Source: Streptomyces sp. NBC_00289 (GTDB lineage Bacteria; Actinomycetota; Actinomycetes; Streptomycetales; Streptomycetaceae). Taken from it: a stretch of DNA of 64,000 bases. The stretch covers positions 1,178,001-1,242,000 of the forward strand of contig NZ_CP108046.1 of NCBI RefSeq assembly GCF_041435115.1, read 5' to 3'. Below, in pieces: positions 56,201 to 63,807 of the stretch; the first letter of the stretch is position 1; each line of letters opens with the position of its first letter. The notes under the pieces were generated by a model. The model saw only the letters and a list, made by a program, of their open reading frames with translations. It was not told the DNA's origin and did not search any database. The position numbers and the translations under genes are program-made.

Positions 56201-56941
56201 GTTGACGTCGATGCCGGTGTCGAGCACCGCGACCTTGACGCCCTTGCCGGTGTATCCGGCCGCCCAGGCCTCGGGCGCACCGATCAGCGGCACACTTTCC
56301 TTCAGGTTGGCCTTCACACGGCCGTCGAGCCAGAGCTTCTCCAGGCCCGCGCCCATCGCCGCGCCGCCCTGCGGCGCGACGGCTGTCCAGAAGGTGCGGG
56401 CCCGCCGCTTCTGGGCGGAGAGCACCGCGCCGCGGATCTTCTTGAGCGAGCGGGTCAGCTTGCTGCCACGCGGGGCCGTCGGCTCGGCGGCCGCACGGGA
56501 CGTGGACCGGGCGTATGTCGCGATCAGCGGTGTCGAGGACGTCTTCGCGTCGTCGTACCCCATCTCGATCAGGTCGGTGACGTTGAACAGCCGCCGGTCG
56601 AGCTTGTCCGTGCCCAGCAGCGGCGCCGCCTCGTCCGGGACGACGAAGAGATCGCCCTGGATCTGCTGCACCTTCACGCCGCCGAGCGCGCTGTCCGGCC
56701 GGTCGACATCGGCGGTCTGCCGGCCGTCGGCCATCGTGGTGACCGTGACGACATCGCCGGTGACCAGGGTGACCTTGTGGGTCGCGGTCGGTTCGGCGGG
56801 AACGGTGGGTCTGCTCGGAGCGGCTTGTGCGGGCTCTTGAAGGAGGGTGAGCCCCGAGGCCAGCAGTGGCACCGCGGTGAGAGCCGAGAGCAGCTGCCGG
56901 CGTCTGCGCCGCAAGGCGGAAGACTGGGAGGGAGAGAACAT
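53207..56941 (-). CDS. Secreted S8 subtilisin-family peptidase, large multidomain
   Basis: A 1244-residue exported protease. A Sec signal (RRQLLSALTAVPLLASGLTL, ending near PAQAA) is followed by a pro-region and the subtilase domain with triad D241 (VAVLDTGID), H273 (NGHGTHVAGT) and S447 (SGTSMATPHV). Residues about 540-640 are fibronectin-like, about 800-900 look like a protease-associated domain (NKIVVVRRSDEVS, GASPIPVATVHRDAG), and beta-rich domains complete the protein. It degrades extracellular protein. ATG at 56941 is chosen because it gives the usual signal; longer in-frame starts up to 57037 exist. Confidence 0.9.
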   Translation of the reverse strand: MFSPSQSSALRRRRRQLLSALTAVPLLASGLTLLQEPAQAAPSRPTVPAEPTATHKVTLVTGDVVTVTTMADGRQTADVDRPDSALGGVKVQQIQGDLFVVPDEAAPLLGTDKLDRRLFNVTDLIEMGYDDAKTSSTPLIATYARSTSRAAAEPTAPRGSKLTRSLKKIRGAVLSAQKRRARTFWTAVAPQGGAAMGAGLEKLWLDGRVKANLKESVPLIGAPEAWAAGYTGKGVKVAVLDTGIDVNHPDFAGLIDGTASFVPGEGVTDVNGHGTHVAGTIVGSGVASGGDYKGVAPDADLYVGKVLGGAEGYGQDSWVMAGMQWAAESGADVVNMSLGDSYPTDGSDPMSQTVDALSAQYGTLFVIAAGNAGPESISAPGAAASALTVAATDKQDRLASFSSTGPLASSGGMKPDIAAPGVDITAARSQDMTDGGEGLYRTLSGTSMATPHVVGAAAILAQQHPDWTGQQLKEQLTSTAKGLDDAYSPYEVGTGRVDVAAAVRATVRGTGSLFFGNHTWPHEPSDIAVTKDLTFTNTGSSDVTLNLALSNGDGPFTLGATEVTVPAGGTAAVPVTGDPRSASAGRHVGYVTATDAATGKPVARTSLGLIKEEERYDLNIRLVGRDGKAASGWVAVNLAGDVWPWSVYVEGSTTMRMAPGLYTVAGYLDVAGERADRSGLAVLVDPETVLKDGSADVVLDASKARLLQTEAPQRTEDRQRKVDFNVHYTGQDAYTDYRSAYVLPPTYDDVYVAPTKPMKRGEFILTTRWRKGEPRLALSALGGRLRFDTLVQAGSALGTATDRLHAVYAGNGTAAAYENVRAKNKIVVVRRSDEVSPQERAEAATAAGAKALIVVDDGVGSLMEYVGASPIPVATVHRDAGKTLVAMAKSGILKLTVKQTAYTPFVYDLTRNYPGQVPNRALVYKPSQRDLARIDARYYSATQGRTAEGYRSDFTLSPSFNLPETEWHPGTRTEWVTPGQVWREFHTQGVDEALPWSMVSGDNTYARNSTTRLDWFAPATRPGQGEAFGVYNSRWQNHMTWNVQAWASASDTMRLGGYLPWGETPSHLQVFQGKKRIYDNPHSGDMQWQEVPAGNLPYRAVLDAERPGDVFRLSTRTHTEWTFMSDTVDSDFFEPFSVLNLNYRLESDLHGDIKAGTAQKLAIKPVSMDGGTVPGTVKPVKLEVSYDDGATWQKVTLTKGADGYRTGSFRTAKKPGGFLSVRASAETSRGFEVRNEIIRAYGLR

Positions 56942-57318
56942 GTCCCTGGGTCTATCGGCCCACTCGCGCCGCCGAGAAGCCATGGTGACGACAAGTCCTC
57001 GCCATGGCAGGGACTTGCCATCCCCAACCACACGCATACACGCCTAATCGCACTTTCCGCACCGCCGTCGGCATGGGACGGGACGCCACCTTCGCCGACG
57101 AAGCGGCCGGCCGGCTGCCGCGCCGCCGGAGCCGATCACCCCCTCGCGCACCATGCCCGGAGCGGAAACCGAGAAGTGCTTCGCGCGCACCGTCGACGTC
57201 ATCCGGGGCCACACCGTCCGCCGCCCCCGTCTGACCTGTCACTCGGGGCAGGTCCGAGTTCCGGCCGCGCCACCCCACCGATGGCCGTCGCAGTCAGAGG
57301 GTGCTGCGGGCGCCCGAA

Positions 57319-57336
57319 CGAAACGCTTGCGTTTCG
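57319..57336. promoter_or_regulatory. Operator palindrome CGAAACGC-TT-GCGTTTCG
   Basis: Perfect 8-bp arms with a 2-base centre overlap the -35 of the exporter promoter. The pattern is typical of TetR-family operators. Confidence 0.65.
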
Positions 57337-57355
57337 CTCGGGTACTGCCTAAGGT
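57327..57355 (+). promoter_or_regulatory. Promoter of DHA2 exporter gene (TTGCGT-17-TAAGGT)
   Basis: TTGCGT at 57327-57332 and TAAGGT at 57350-57355 with a 17-base spacer. It is flanked by two related operator palindromes. The rest of the 56942-57418 gap shows nothing clear; the S8 peptidase promoter should be near its left end. Confidence 0.6.
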
Positions 57356-57361
57356 AGGCGT

Positions 57362-57376
57362 ACGAAACCGTTTCGT
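57362..57376. promoter_or_regulatory. Operator palindrome ACGAAAC-C-GTTTCGT
   Basis: Perfect 7-bp arms around one base, immediately downstream of the predicted transcription start. It shares the CGAAAC core with 57319-57336, so one repressor probably binds both. Confidence 0.65.
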
Positions 57377-57418
57377 TTTACCAGTTCGTCACCTGGATCA
57401 CGAGTGGAGTACGTCCCC

Positions 57419-58930
57419 ATGGCTCAGACAGCCGCTGCACCAGACACGGTGTCGCTCGGCAAGAGCGGCGCCCAGGCCGACAAGGCGGGTCCTCGCCATC
57501 GGTGGTGGATTCTCGCCATCATCGGGCTCGCCCAACTGATGGTCGTGCTGGACGCGACCATCGTGAACATCGCCCTGCCGTCCGCCCAGGCCGACCTCGG
57601 CTTCTCCGACGGCAACCGGACCTGGATCGTCACCGCCTACTCACTCGCCTTCGGCAGCATGCTGCTGCTCGGCGGCCGGATAGCCGACCTCTTCGGCCGC
57701 AAGCCCGCCTTCCTGATCGGCGTGAGCGGCTTCGCGGCCGCCTCCGCCGTGGCCGGCGCCGCCGTCAACTTCGAGATGCTCGTCGCGGGCCGCGCCCTCC
57801 AGGGTCTGTTCGGCGCACTGCTCGCCCCCGCCGCGCTCTCCCTGCTGACGACCACCTTCACCGACCCCAAGGAACGCGCCAAGGCGTTCGGCATCTTCGG
57901 CGCCATCGCCGGCTCCGGCGCGGCCGTCGGCCTGCTGCTCGGCGGCGTTCTCACCGAGTACCTGGACTGGCGCTGGACCCTCTTCGTCAACCTGTTCATC
58001 GCGGCCTTCGCCATCGTCGGCGGCCTGATGCTGCTCCAGCGCACCTCTCGTGACCGCAACTCCAAGCTCGACATCCCCGGCACGGCGCTGGTCACCACCG
58101 GTCTCTTCAGCATCGTCTACGGCTTCTCCAACGCCGAGTCCCACGACTGGAGTTCGCCGCTGTCCTGGGGATTCCTCGCCGCCGGTTCCGTGCTGCTGAC
58201 GGTCTTCACCTGGTGGCAGACCAAGGCCTCGCACCCGCTGCTGCCGCTGCGCGTGCTCCTGGACCGTGACCGCGGCGCGTCCTTCGTCGCCATGCTGGTC
58301 TCCAGTGCCGGAATGTTCGGCGTGTTCCTGTTCCTCACCTACTACCTGCAGCTCAGCCTCGGGTTCTCCGCGGTCCAGACGGGCCTGGCCTTCCTCCCGA
58401 TGGTCGGTGCCCTCATGGTGAGTGCCACCATGTCCACCAGCTTCCTGATCCCCCGCATCGGGCCGAAGGTCGTGGTTCCGCTCGGCATGGTTCTCGGAGC
58501 CGTCGGCATGGTCTGGCTGACCGGCCTCGGCCTGGACAGCACGTACGCGGCCCACGTCCTGCCGCCGCTGCTGGTCACCGGCCTCGGCATCGGCCTGATC
58601 ATGGCCCCGGCCATGAGCCTCGCCACCAGCGGTGTGTCCACGGACGACGCCGGAGTCGCCTCGGCTTCCGTCAACACCATGCAGCAGGTCGGCGGTTCCA
58701 TCGGTACGGCACTGCTCAACACCCTCGCCGCCAGCGCCGCGACCTCCTACCTGGTCGGCAAGGACCCCACCAACAAGCTCAACCAGGCCCACGCCGCCCT
58801 GGAGTCCTACTCCACCGCCTACTGGTGGTCGGCCGGCTTCTTCGCGGCCGGCGCACTGATCACCGTGCTCCTCTACCGACGCGGTGCCCCGACGGTCGAC
58901 GCGGACGCCGCCCCCACAGTCCACATGTAA
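57419..58930 (+). CDS. DHA2-family MFS drug exporter (14 TMS)
   Basis: A 503-residue multidrug-type exporter. The first helix has LAQLMVVLDATIVNIALPSAQ, the canonical DHA2 D-x-TIVNxALP motif. WIVTAYSLAFGSMLLLGGRIADLFGRKPAF is motif A and FGAIAGSGAAVGLLLGGVLTEY is motif C. It follows the EmrB/QacA pattern of proton-driven export of hydrophobic compounds. ATG at 57419 has GGAG 10 nt upstream. Two operator palindromes bracket its promoter, but no repressor gene is adjacent. Confidence 0.93.
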   Translation: MAQTAAAPDTVSLGKSGAQADKAGPRHRWWILAIIGLAQLMVVLDATIVNIALPSAQADLGFSDGNRTWIVTAYSLAFGSMLLLGGRIADLFGRKPAFLIGVSGFAAASAVAGAAVNFEMLVAGRALQGLFGALLAPAALSLLTTTFTDPKERAKAFGIFGAIAGSGAAVGLLLGGVLTEYLDWRWTLFVNLFIAAFAIVGGLMLLQRTSRDRNSKLDIPGTALVTTGLFSIVYGFSNAESHDWSSPLSWGFLAAGSVLLTVFTWWQTKASHPLLPLRVLLDRDRGASFVAMLVSSAGMFGVFLFLTYYLQLSLGFSAVQTGLAFLPMVGALMVSATMSTSFLIPRIGPKVVVPLGMVLGAVGMVWLTGLGLDSTYAAHVLPPLLVTGLGIGLIMAPAMSLATSGVSTDDAGVASASVNTMQQVGGSIGTALLNTLAASAATSYLVGKDPTNKLNQAHAALESYSTAYWWSAGFFAAGALITVLLYRRGAPTVDADAAPTVHM

Positions 58931-58982
58931 GCGGCATGTGGTAGCCCGCGCCCACCTGTGGGGACGGGGCGGGAACGGGCAA

Positions 58983-59012
58983 CGGGCCCGGTGCTTCCAA
59001 GCACCGGGCCCG
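58983..59012 (+). terminator. Intrinsic terminator-like hairpin after exporter gene
   Basis: A perfect 14-bp stem (58983-58996 with 58999-59012), 52 bases past the exporter stop and followed by AAAACATT. The 2-base formal loop would open to about 4-6 bases. Confidence 0.7.
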
Positions 59013-59091
59013 AAAACATTGCCCAGCGCTTGGCGTGGCCCAGCGAGGGGCATGGGGAGGCCTGCCGATCCGTCATGCGTGAGGCGGACTT

Positions 59092-59131
59092 CGTCGGGCA
59101 GAGTCCGTCGGGCAGAGCTCGTCGGGCAGAG
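59092..59131. repeat. Three direct copies of a 12-bp core, 14-bp period
   Basis: CGTCGGGCAGAG occurs three times in tandem (about 59092, 59106 and 59120), directly next to the truncated reductase stop. It looks like a slippage-type duplication. Confidence 0.75.
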
Positions 59132-59135
59132 CTCG

Positions 59136-59430
59136 TCACAGGACGTCGTAAGTCAGATGCGTTGCTGTCGATGTCGAGACCACACTCCTCTGCACCAGGT
59201 TGCGCGGCGCTCCTCCGGTGAACAGCGGGGTCCCGGCGCCCAGCACGACGGGTGCGAGATGCAGTGTCAGCGCATCGACCAGTCCGGCGTCGAGCGCCGA
59301 GCCGATCGTGGCGCCACCGCCCATGAGAACGACGTCGAGGTCCTTGCCTCTGTCCGACGACGCCACCTCGGCGCGCTCGCGCGCGGCAGCGACGGCGTCG
59401 GGCGAATCGTTCAGGCCGATATCCAGCCCG
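59136..59430 (-). pseudogene. Truncated dihydrofolate-reductase-like (RibD C-terminal) gene
   Basis: Only the C-terminal half of a DHFR/RibD-C-type protein is present: DLDVVLMGGGATIGSALDAG, VDALTLHLAPVVLGAGTPLF and the end THLTYDVL match the family. The N-terminal half, with the cofactor-binding start, is missing, and the upstream frame (GLNDSPDAVAAARERAEVAS) begins abruptly at about 59430. The fragment could still be translated as about 76 residues from GTG at 59366 but would not fold as the full enzyme. A 14-bp tandem repeat abuts its stop. Confidence 0.78.
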
Positions 59431-59574
59431 CCGGACCGGTCCCGCTCGCCCAGCGGAAGATCGCCGCACTCGGAGGCGTTCGGGGCGCCGACCGTCCTGT
59501 TCTGCTGTCTCGACCGGACGATGGGCCCCGGGGTGGGGAGACGCTGCTCGTGCCGGTCGCGGACGCGGCGGGGT

Positions 59575-60510
59575 TCAACGCGGAGTCACCCAGCCCGGCG
59601 CCCAGGTCCCGGCGGCGTCGTGGCCGGCCGCTGTGGCGGCGAGGTGGGCGCGGAGGGTGGCCAGTGCCGGGTGGGGGTTGTCGCGGTGCCACAGGAGGGA
59701 GTGCGGGTAGACGGGCGTCGGGTCGGTCACCGGGATACGGCGCAAACCGTGGTCCGTGGGCCAGACGAGGCGGGTGTGTTCGCCCATGAAGGTGGCCAGG
59801 GCCGGGGTGTCGGCGACGGTGTCAAGGAGCGCGTCGGAGCCGAAGTTGGGGCCGGTCGCCTCGATGGTGAGGCCGAACTCGCCGATGAGGTCGTCGTAGT
59901 AGGCGGCCCACTCGGTGCCGGGGACGATGCCCGGCATCCAGATCCGGTGCCCGGCCAGCTCAGCGATGGTCACCGACCGGGCACCTGCCAGCGCGTGGGC
60001 GGGGCCGGTGAGAAGCTGGAGCGGCTCGTCGAGCACCCGGACGGACTCGATGTCCTCGGGAAGGGGCCTGCCTGGCACGCTGACCGCGCGGAATGACGCG
60101 TCGATCGAACCCGACAGGATGGCGGCGACGGCCGTATCGATGTCGAACAGCCACACCACGTCGAGTTCGACCTCCGGGTGTGTGCGGTGGAATCCGCGCA
60201 TCAGACCCGATCCCGCGCCTCGGGAGGCGATCACGTCGACGCGCAGCGGACGGCGGCCGGGGCGCACGGAGCCGGCCGCACGCTCGGCGACGCGCAGCAA
60301 CTCGCGCGCATGGGGCAGGAACGCCTGGCCGTCGATGGTGAGCTCGGCGCCGCGGGGCGTGCGGGTGAACAGCCTCACGCCGAGGTTGCGCTCCAGCGCG
60401 GCGATGCGCTTGGAGACAGCCTGCTGGGTGACGGCCAGCTCGGCGGCGGCCTCTTGGAACTGCCCCGCGTCGGCGGCGACGACGAAGGTCCGTACGGTGT
60501 CCAGGTCCAC
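59575..60510 (-). CDS. LysR-family transcriptional regulator
   Basis: A 311-residue regulator. The helix-turn-helix reads TFVVAADAGQFQEAAAELAV and TQQAVSKRIAALERNLGVRL, followed by FTRTPRGAELTIDGQAFLPHARELL, all standard. The C-terminal domain is the periplasmic-binding-like co-inducer domain. It starts with GTG at 60510 and is divergent from the MFS gene, with an inverted repeat in the gap, the usual arrangement for LysR control of a neighbour. Confidence 0.92.
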   Translation of the reverse strand: MDLDTVRTFVVAADAGQFQEAAAELAVTQQAVSKRIAALERNLGVRLFTRTPRGAELTIDGQAFLPHARELLRVAERAAGSVRPGRRPLRVDVIASRGAGSGLMRGFHRTHPEVELDVVWLFDIDTAVAAILSGSIDASFRAVSVPGRPLPEDIESVRVLDEPLQLLTGPAHALAGARSVTIAELAGHRIWMPGIVPGTEWAAYYDDLIGEFGLTIEATGPNFGSDALLDTVADTPALATFMGEHTRLVWPTDHGLRRIPVTDPTPVYPHSLLWHRDNPHPALATLRAHLAATAAGHDAAGTWAPGWVTPR

Positions 60511-60527
60511 TGCGACACCCTACGGGT

Positions 60528-60564
60528 ACAACCGCTGGTTGTTGCCAGGCCACCTCGTGGTTGT
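60528..60564. promoter_or_regulatory. LysR-box-like site ACAACC-GCT-GGTTGT plus extra half site
   Basis: Perfect 6-bp arms at 60528-60542 and a further GGTTGT at 60559-60564 in the LysR/MFS divergent gap. This is a likely binding site for the adjacent regulator. Confidence 0.6.
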
Positions 60565-60644
60565 TTGATCTGCGGTCATGCCACTCGCTTTGATACTTCC
60601 GATCGCGGATCGGTTGTGCGGGTGGGTCGGAGAGGGTGTCGGGC

Positions 60645-61931
60645 ATGGGCAGTGGGCACCGGCTGGGACATCTGCTCGGGCCTCGGCTGGGCCGGCAGTT
60701 CGGGTGGCTCTGGGGAGCGTACGGGACCAGCGCGCTCGGCACGTGGCTCGCCTTCGGCGCCTTCCCCGTACTCGCCATCCGGGTCCTGCACGCCGGACCG
60801 GCCCAGGTCGCCGCGCTCGCCTCCGTGGGTGCTGCGGTCGGCGCGGCCGTAGCGGTGCCGCTCGGCCCGTGGGTGGAGTTCCGCCGCAAGCGGCCGGTGC
60901 TGATCTCGATGGACCTGGTGCGGTTCGTGGCGCTGCTGACGATCCCCGCCGCGTTCGCGTTCGGCGTGCTCTCCTTCCTTCAGCTGCTGCTGGTCTCGGT
61001 CGTCGTCGCGGCGGCGGACATCACCTTCCGCGCCGCCTCGGGCGCGTATCTGAAGTCGCTGCTGCCGGCCGAGGACCTGCTCGTCGCCAACGCCCGGTTC
61101 GAGTCCACGGCCTGGATGACCACGATCGTCGGACCGCCACTGGGCGGCGCCGCGATCGGACTCCTCGGTCCGGTGGCGACGGTGGTGGCCGACGCGATCA
61201 GCTACCTGCTCTCGGCCCTGGGCATCCGCGCGACGGGCGGGCATGAGCCGCGGCCCGAGCACCGGGAGGCCGCGCGCATGCGCCCCCGGGACCTGATCGA
61301 CGGCTGGCGCTACATCCTCGCCGACGCGACGCTGCGTCCGCTGTTCTTCAACACCGCCTTGTTCAACGGCCTGGTGATGGCCGCCCAACCGCTGCTGGCC
61401 GTCCTGATGCTCGGCCGACTCGGGTTCGCACCGTGGCAGTACGGCCTCGCCTTCGCCGTGCCCTCGATCGGCGGGCTGCTCGGTTCACGGCTGGCCCGAC
61501 CGCTCGTCACCCGGTTCGGACAGCACCAGGTCCTGGTCGTGACCGGGGTACTGCGCGCGATCTGGCCGGTCGGCCTGGCCCTCCCGGGGTCGGGCACCGG
61601 AGGGCTGCTGCTGGTGATGGGCGTCGAACTCGGGCTCATCTTCTGCTGCGGGGTCTTCAACCCCGTCCACGCCACCTACCGCCTCCAGCGCACCGCGACC
61701 GACCGGGTCACCCGCACCCTGTCCGCCTGGGCGGTGACGACCAAGGCCTCGACCGCGATCCTGACGGCCGTCTGGGGCGTGCTGGGCGGCCTCCTCGGCC
61801 CGCGTACGGCCATCGGCCTGGCCGGCGTACTCCTGCTGGCCACCCCACTGCTACTCCCCCGCCGCCCGGCAGCACATCTCTCCGAGCCGAAGCCCGAGCC
61901 GGAGTCGAAGCCGGCACCGAGTGGCGCGTGA
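60645..61931 (+). CDS. MFS transporter (MFS_3 / enterobactin-exporter-like)
   Basis: A 428-residue 12-helix transporter. It has WLWGAYGTSALGTWLAFGAFPVLAIRVL as the first helix and VPLGPWVEFRRKRPVLISMDLVR as motif A, typical of the TMEM175/EntS-like MFS_3 group. VGPPLGGAAIGLLGPVATVVADAISYLLSALGI is also standard. ATG at 60645 has GAGAGGG about 8 nt upstream; GTG at 60636 is less likely. The LysR regulator is encoded divergently. Substrate unknown. Confidence 0.9.
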   Translation: MGSGHRLGHLLGPRLGRQFGWLWGAYGTSALGTWLAFGAFPVLAIRVLHAGPAQVAALASVGAAVGAAVAVPLGPWVEFRRKRPVLISMDLVRFVALLTIPAAFAFGVLSFLQLLLVSVVVAAADITFRAASGAYLKSLLPAEDLLVANARFESTAWMTTIVGPPLGGAAIGLLGPVATVVADAISYLLSALGIRATGGHEPRPEHREAARMRPRDLIDGWRYILADATLRPLFFNTALFNGLVMAAQPLLAVLMLGRLGFAPWQYGLAFAVPSIGGLLGSRLARPLVTRFGQHQVLVVTGVLRAIWPVGLALPGSGTGGLLLVMGVELGLIFCCGVFNPVHATYRLQRTATDRVTRTLSAWAVTTKASTAILTAVWGVLGGLLGPRTAIGLAGVLLLATPLLLPRRPAAHLSEPKPEPESKPAPSGA

Positions 61932-61939
61932 CGGGCCGC

Positions 61940-62002
61940 CACGGTCTGCACGGCTGTCACGGCCGTCACGGCTGTCACGGCCGTCACGGCTGTCACGGCC
62001 GT
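61940..62002. repeat. Seven tandem 9-bp units
   Basis: CACGGCTGT and CACGGCCGT alternate after a first variant unit CACGGTCTG, giving seven units with no interruption. It is gene-free DNA just after the MFS stop. Confidence 0.9.
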
Positions 62003-62088
62003 CACCGCGATCGGGCCGTTCCCGCCCTTCTTCGGAGCGGTCCCCCTTCCCACTCGTCGGCCGCGCGGCCCGATCAACTGACATCGAT

Positions 62089-62144
62089 GTGGTCAGCAGG
62101 TCAGCAGGTCGGCAGGTCGGCAGGTCGGCAGGTCGGCAGGTCAG
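62089..62144. repeat. Seven tandem 8-bp units
   Basis: CAGGTCGG/CAGGTCAG units run uninterrupted; the first unit is GTGGTCAG. The stop codon of the flavin monooxygenase (62141-62143) lies in the last unit. Confidence 0.88.
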
Positions 62145-63751
62145 CCCACCGGCTCGCGTTCGGGTGAGGACGACGGCGCGCCGGTCCATCGGCGCAGAGC
62201 GGCTTCGAGGCCGGTGCGGGCGGCGACGTCGGTGGTGTCAGCGGCCCAGGCAACCACCCCGTCCGGGCGTACCAACACCGCAGTCGGCGACGCCGGGTCG
62301 TCGGTCACGCTGCTCACTCGCCCGCGCCAGTCGGCGGAGAGGCGGGCGAACGCGCCGTCCGGAGTGCGGTCGAGCAGCAGGAATCCGCCGTTGTGAGCGT
62401 GGTCGGCCAGCCGGCTGCCGTCCTTCAGCCACAGGTCGGGGACGTACCGGCCGACCAGCGGGTGATCGCCGGGCAGATCGATGCGCTGGTCGACTCCGGA
62501 GATCTTCCTGACCGCGTAGGTCGTGCCGTCTCGGGTGCTCAGCAAGTCGGCCATGATCCCTCGGAGCGCGCCCGACTTGGGGTCCCCGCGCAGCACCGCG
62601 ATCTGGGCCCGCGTCCAGTCCATCACCCAGGCACCGAGGGGACGACGTTCGGCGTCGTAGGTGTCGAGCAGCCCTTCGGGCGCCCATCCGGCGACCACGG
62701 CACCGAGCTTCCAGCCGAGGTTCGTCGCGTCGCCGACCCCGAGGTTGAGCCCCTGGCCACCGAACGGCGGGTGCACGTGTGCGGCGTCGCCGGCCAGAAG
62801 GATCCGCCCCGACCGGTAGGACGCGGCCTGGCGAGTGTTGTCGGTCCAGCGGGTCGGGGTGGCGCGCAGTGCGGTGAGCGTGACGTCGGTGCCCGAGACC
62901 CGGCGCAGACTGTTCTGCACCTCGTCGAGGGTGACCGGCGCCATGGGGGTCCTCTCGCGCGAGCGAAGCCGAGCGTGGGGGAGGTCGGCGGGAGGGTTGT
63001 CGAACTCGACGGTGGCCACCCGCCCGGGCTGCGGGCCGTATCGGTAGGCGCCCTCGGGTGACCACACCCATCCGTTCGTGAGCTTCTGCGGGTCGGCGAT
63101 GTCGACGATCGCCTGGTAGCCGGTGAGTTCGGGGTCGGTTCCGGGGAAGTCGATGCCCGCGAGACGGCGTACGGTGCTGTGCCCGCCGTCGCAGCCGACC
63201 AGCCACCCGGTACGCACCGTGCCGGCGGTGGTGCCGACGAGCACGCCGTCGCCGGTGTCTTCGAGCGCGGTGACCTCAACGCCGCGACGCACCGGTACGC
63301 CCCAGCGCGTGAGGTACTCGGTGAGCAGCGCCACCAGCTCACGCTGCGGCACCATCCTCGCTCCGGCGGCCGCCGTGTGTGCGGCGAGGTCGGGATCGGA
63401 CCAGTCCACGAGGTCGGGGTCGAGGATCATCCCGGCGAAGTGCCCGGTGAATCGTGAGTCGGGCGTTCGTCTGACCTCACCGGGCGGCGGGTCGTCGGCC
63501 ATGCGGGAGAACGACCCCATCCGCTCGAGGATCTCTCGCTGCACCTGTTCGGCGGCGGGCAGCAGGCCGCGGCGGTCGAGTGCCTCGGCCGTCGGCAGGT
63601 TGATCCCCTGCGCCTTCATCGCCTCGTCCGGTTCGGCCCGTCGCTCCAGTACCTGTACCGACGCTCCCGCGAGCGCCAGCTCCGCGGCGAGCACGAGGCC
63701 CACCGGCCCGGCTCCGACCACGGTCACGTCCACACCTGGGTTCATATCCAT
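62141..63751 (-). CDS. FAD-dependent aromatic monooxygenase (PheA/TfdB, rifampicin-monooxygenase-like)
   Basis: A 536-residue flavin hydroxylase. VTVVGAGPVGLVLAAELALAG is the FAD GxGxxG motif, GCDGGHSTVRRLAGI the DG motif and LLAGDAAHVHPPFGGQGLNL the GD motif; the C-terminal thioredoxin-like domain ends the protein. Members hydroxylate phenols or inactivate aromatic antibiotics such as rifamycins. ATG at 63751 is preferred: a promoter fits just upstream so that the mRNA would be nearly leaderless. GTG at 63757 and ATG at 63745 are alternatives; the open frame to a TTG at 63793 would run through the operators. It is divergent from a TetR regulator with paired operators between them. Confidence 0.9.
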   Translation of the reverse strand: MDMNPGVDVTVVGAGPVGLVLAAELALAGASVQVLERRAEPDEAMKAQGINLPTAEALDRRGLLPAAEQVQREILERMGSFSRMADDPPPGEVRRTPDSRFTGHFAGMILDPDLVDWSDPDLAAHTAAAGARMVPQRELVALLTEYLTRWGVPVRRGVEVTALEDTGDGVLVGTTAGTVRTGWLVGCDGGHSTVRRLAGIDFPGTDPELTGYQAIVDIADPQKLTNGWVWSPEGAYRYGPQPGRVATVEFDNPPADLPHARLRSRERTPMAPVTLDEVQNSLRRVSGTDVTLTALRATPTRWTDNTRQAASYRSGRILLAGDAAHVHPPFGGQGLNLGVGDATNLGWKLGAVVAGWAPEGLLDTYDAERRPLGAWVMDWTRAQIAVLRGDPKSGALRGIMADLLSTRDGTTYAVRKISGVDQRIDLPGDHPLVGRYVPDLWLKDGSRLADHAHNGGFLLLDRTPDGAFARLSADWRGRVSSVTDDPASPTAVLVRPDGVVAWAADTTDVAARTGLEAALRRWTGAPSSSPEREPVG

Positions 63752-63756
63752 GTTCA

Positions 63757-63769
63757 CGAACACTGTTCT
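63757..63769. promoter_or_regulatory. TetR operator-like palindrome CGAACA-C-TGTTCt, copy 1
   Basis: Near-perfect copy of the element at 63775-63787, centres 18 bp apart. It covers the -10 of the monooxygenase promoter. Confidence 0.65.
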
Positions 63770-63793
63770 ATCGACGAACACTGTTCGCGTCAA
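63765..63793 (-). promoter_or_regulatory. Monooxygenase promoter (TTGACG-17-TAGAAC)
   Basis: On the reverse strand TTGACG (63788-63793) and TAGAAC (63765-63770) are 17 bases apart. The start would fall at about 63757, at the GTG/ATG starts, implying a leaderless or near-leaderless mRNA. Both operators overlap it. Confidence 0.5.
63775..63787. promoter_or_regulatory. TetR operator-like palindrome CGAACA-C-TGTTCG, copy 2
   Basis: Perfect 6-bp arms around one base, lying between the divergent promoters. Confidence 0.7.
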
Positions 63794-63795
63794 GC

Positions 63796-63801
63796 TATGA
63801 T
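63796..63801 (+). promoter_or_regulatory. -10 element of the TetR gene (TATGAT)
   Basis: TATGAT ends 6 bases before the GTG start at 63808, so transcription would begin at the start codon. No clear -35 is visible. Confidence 0.45.
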
Positions 63802-63807
63802 GGTCCG

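Noticed and set aside
61433..62167. Collagen-like or metal-binding protein made by the 9-bp repeats (Gly/His/Cys-rich frame)
   Set aside because: The frame is a shadow of the MFS gene that runs into a microsatellite; it has no start with a ribosome-binding site.
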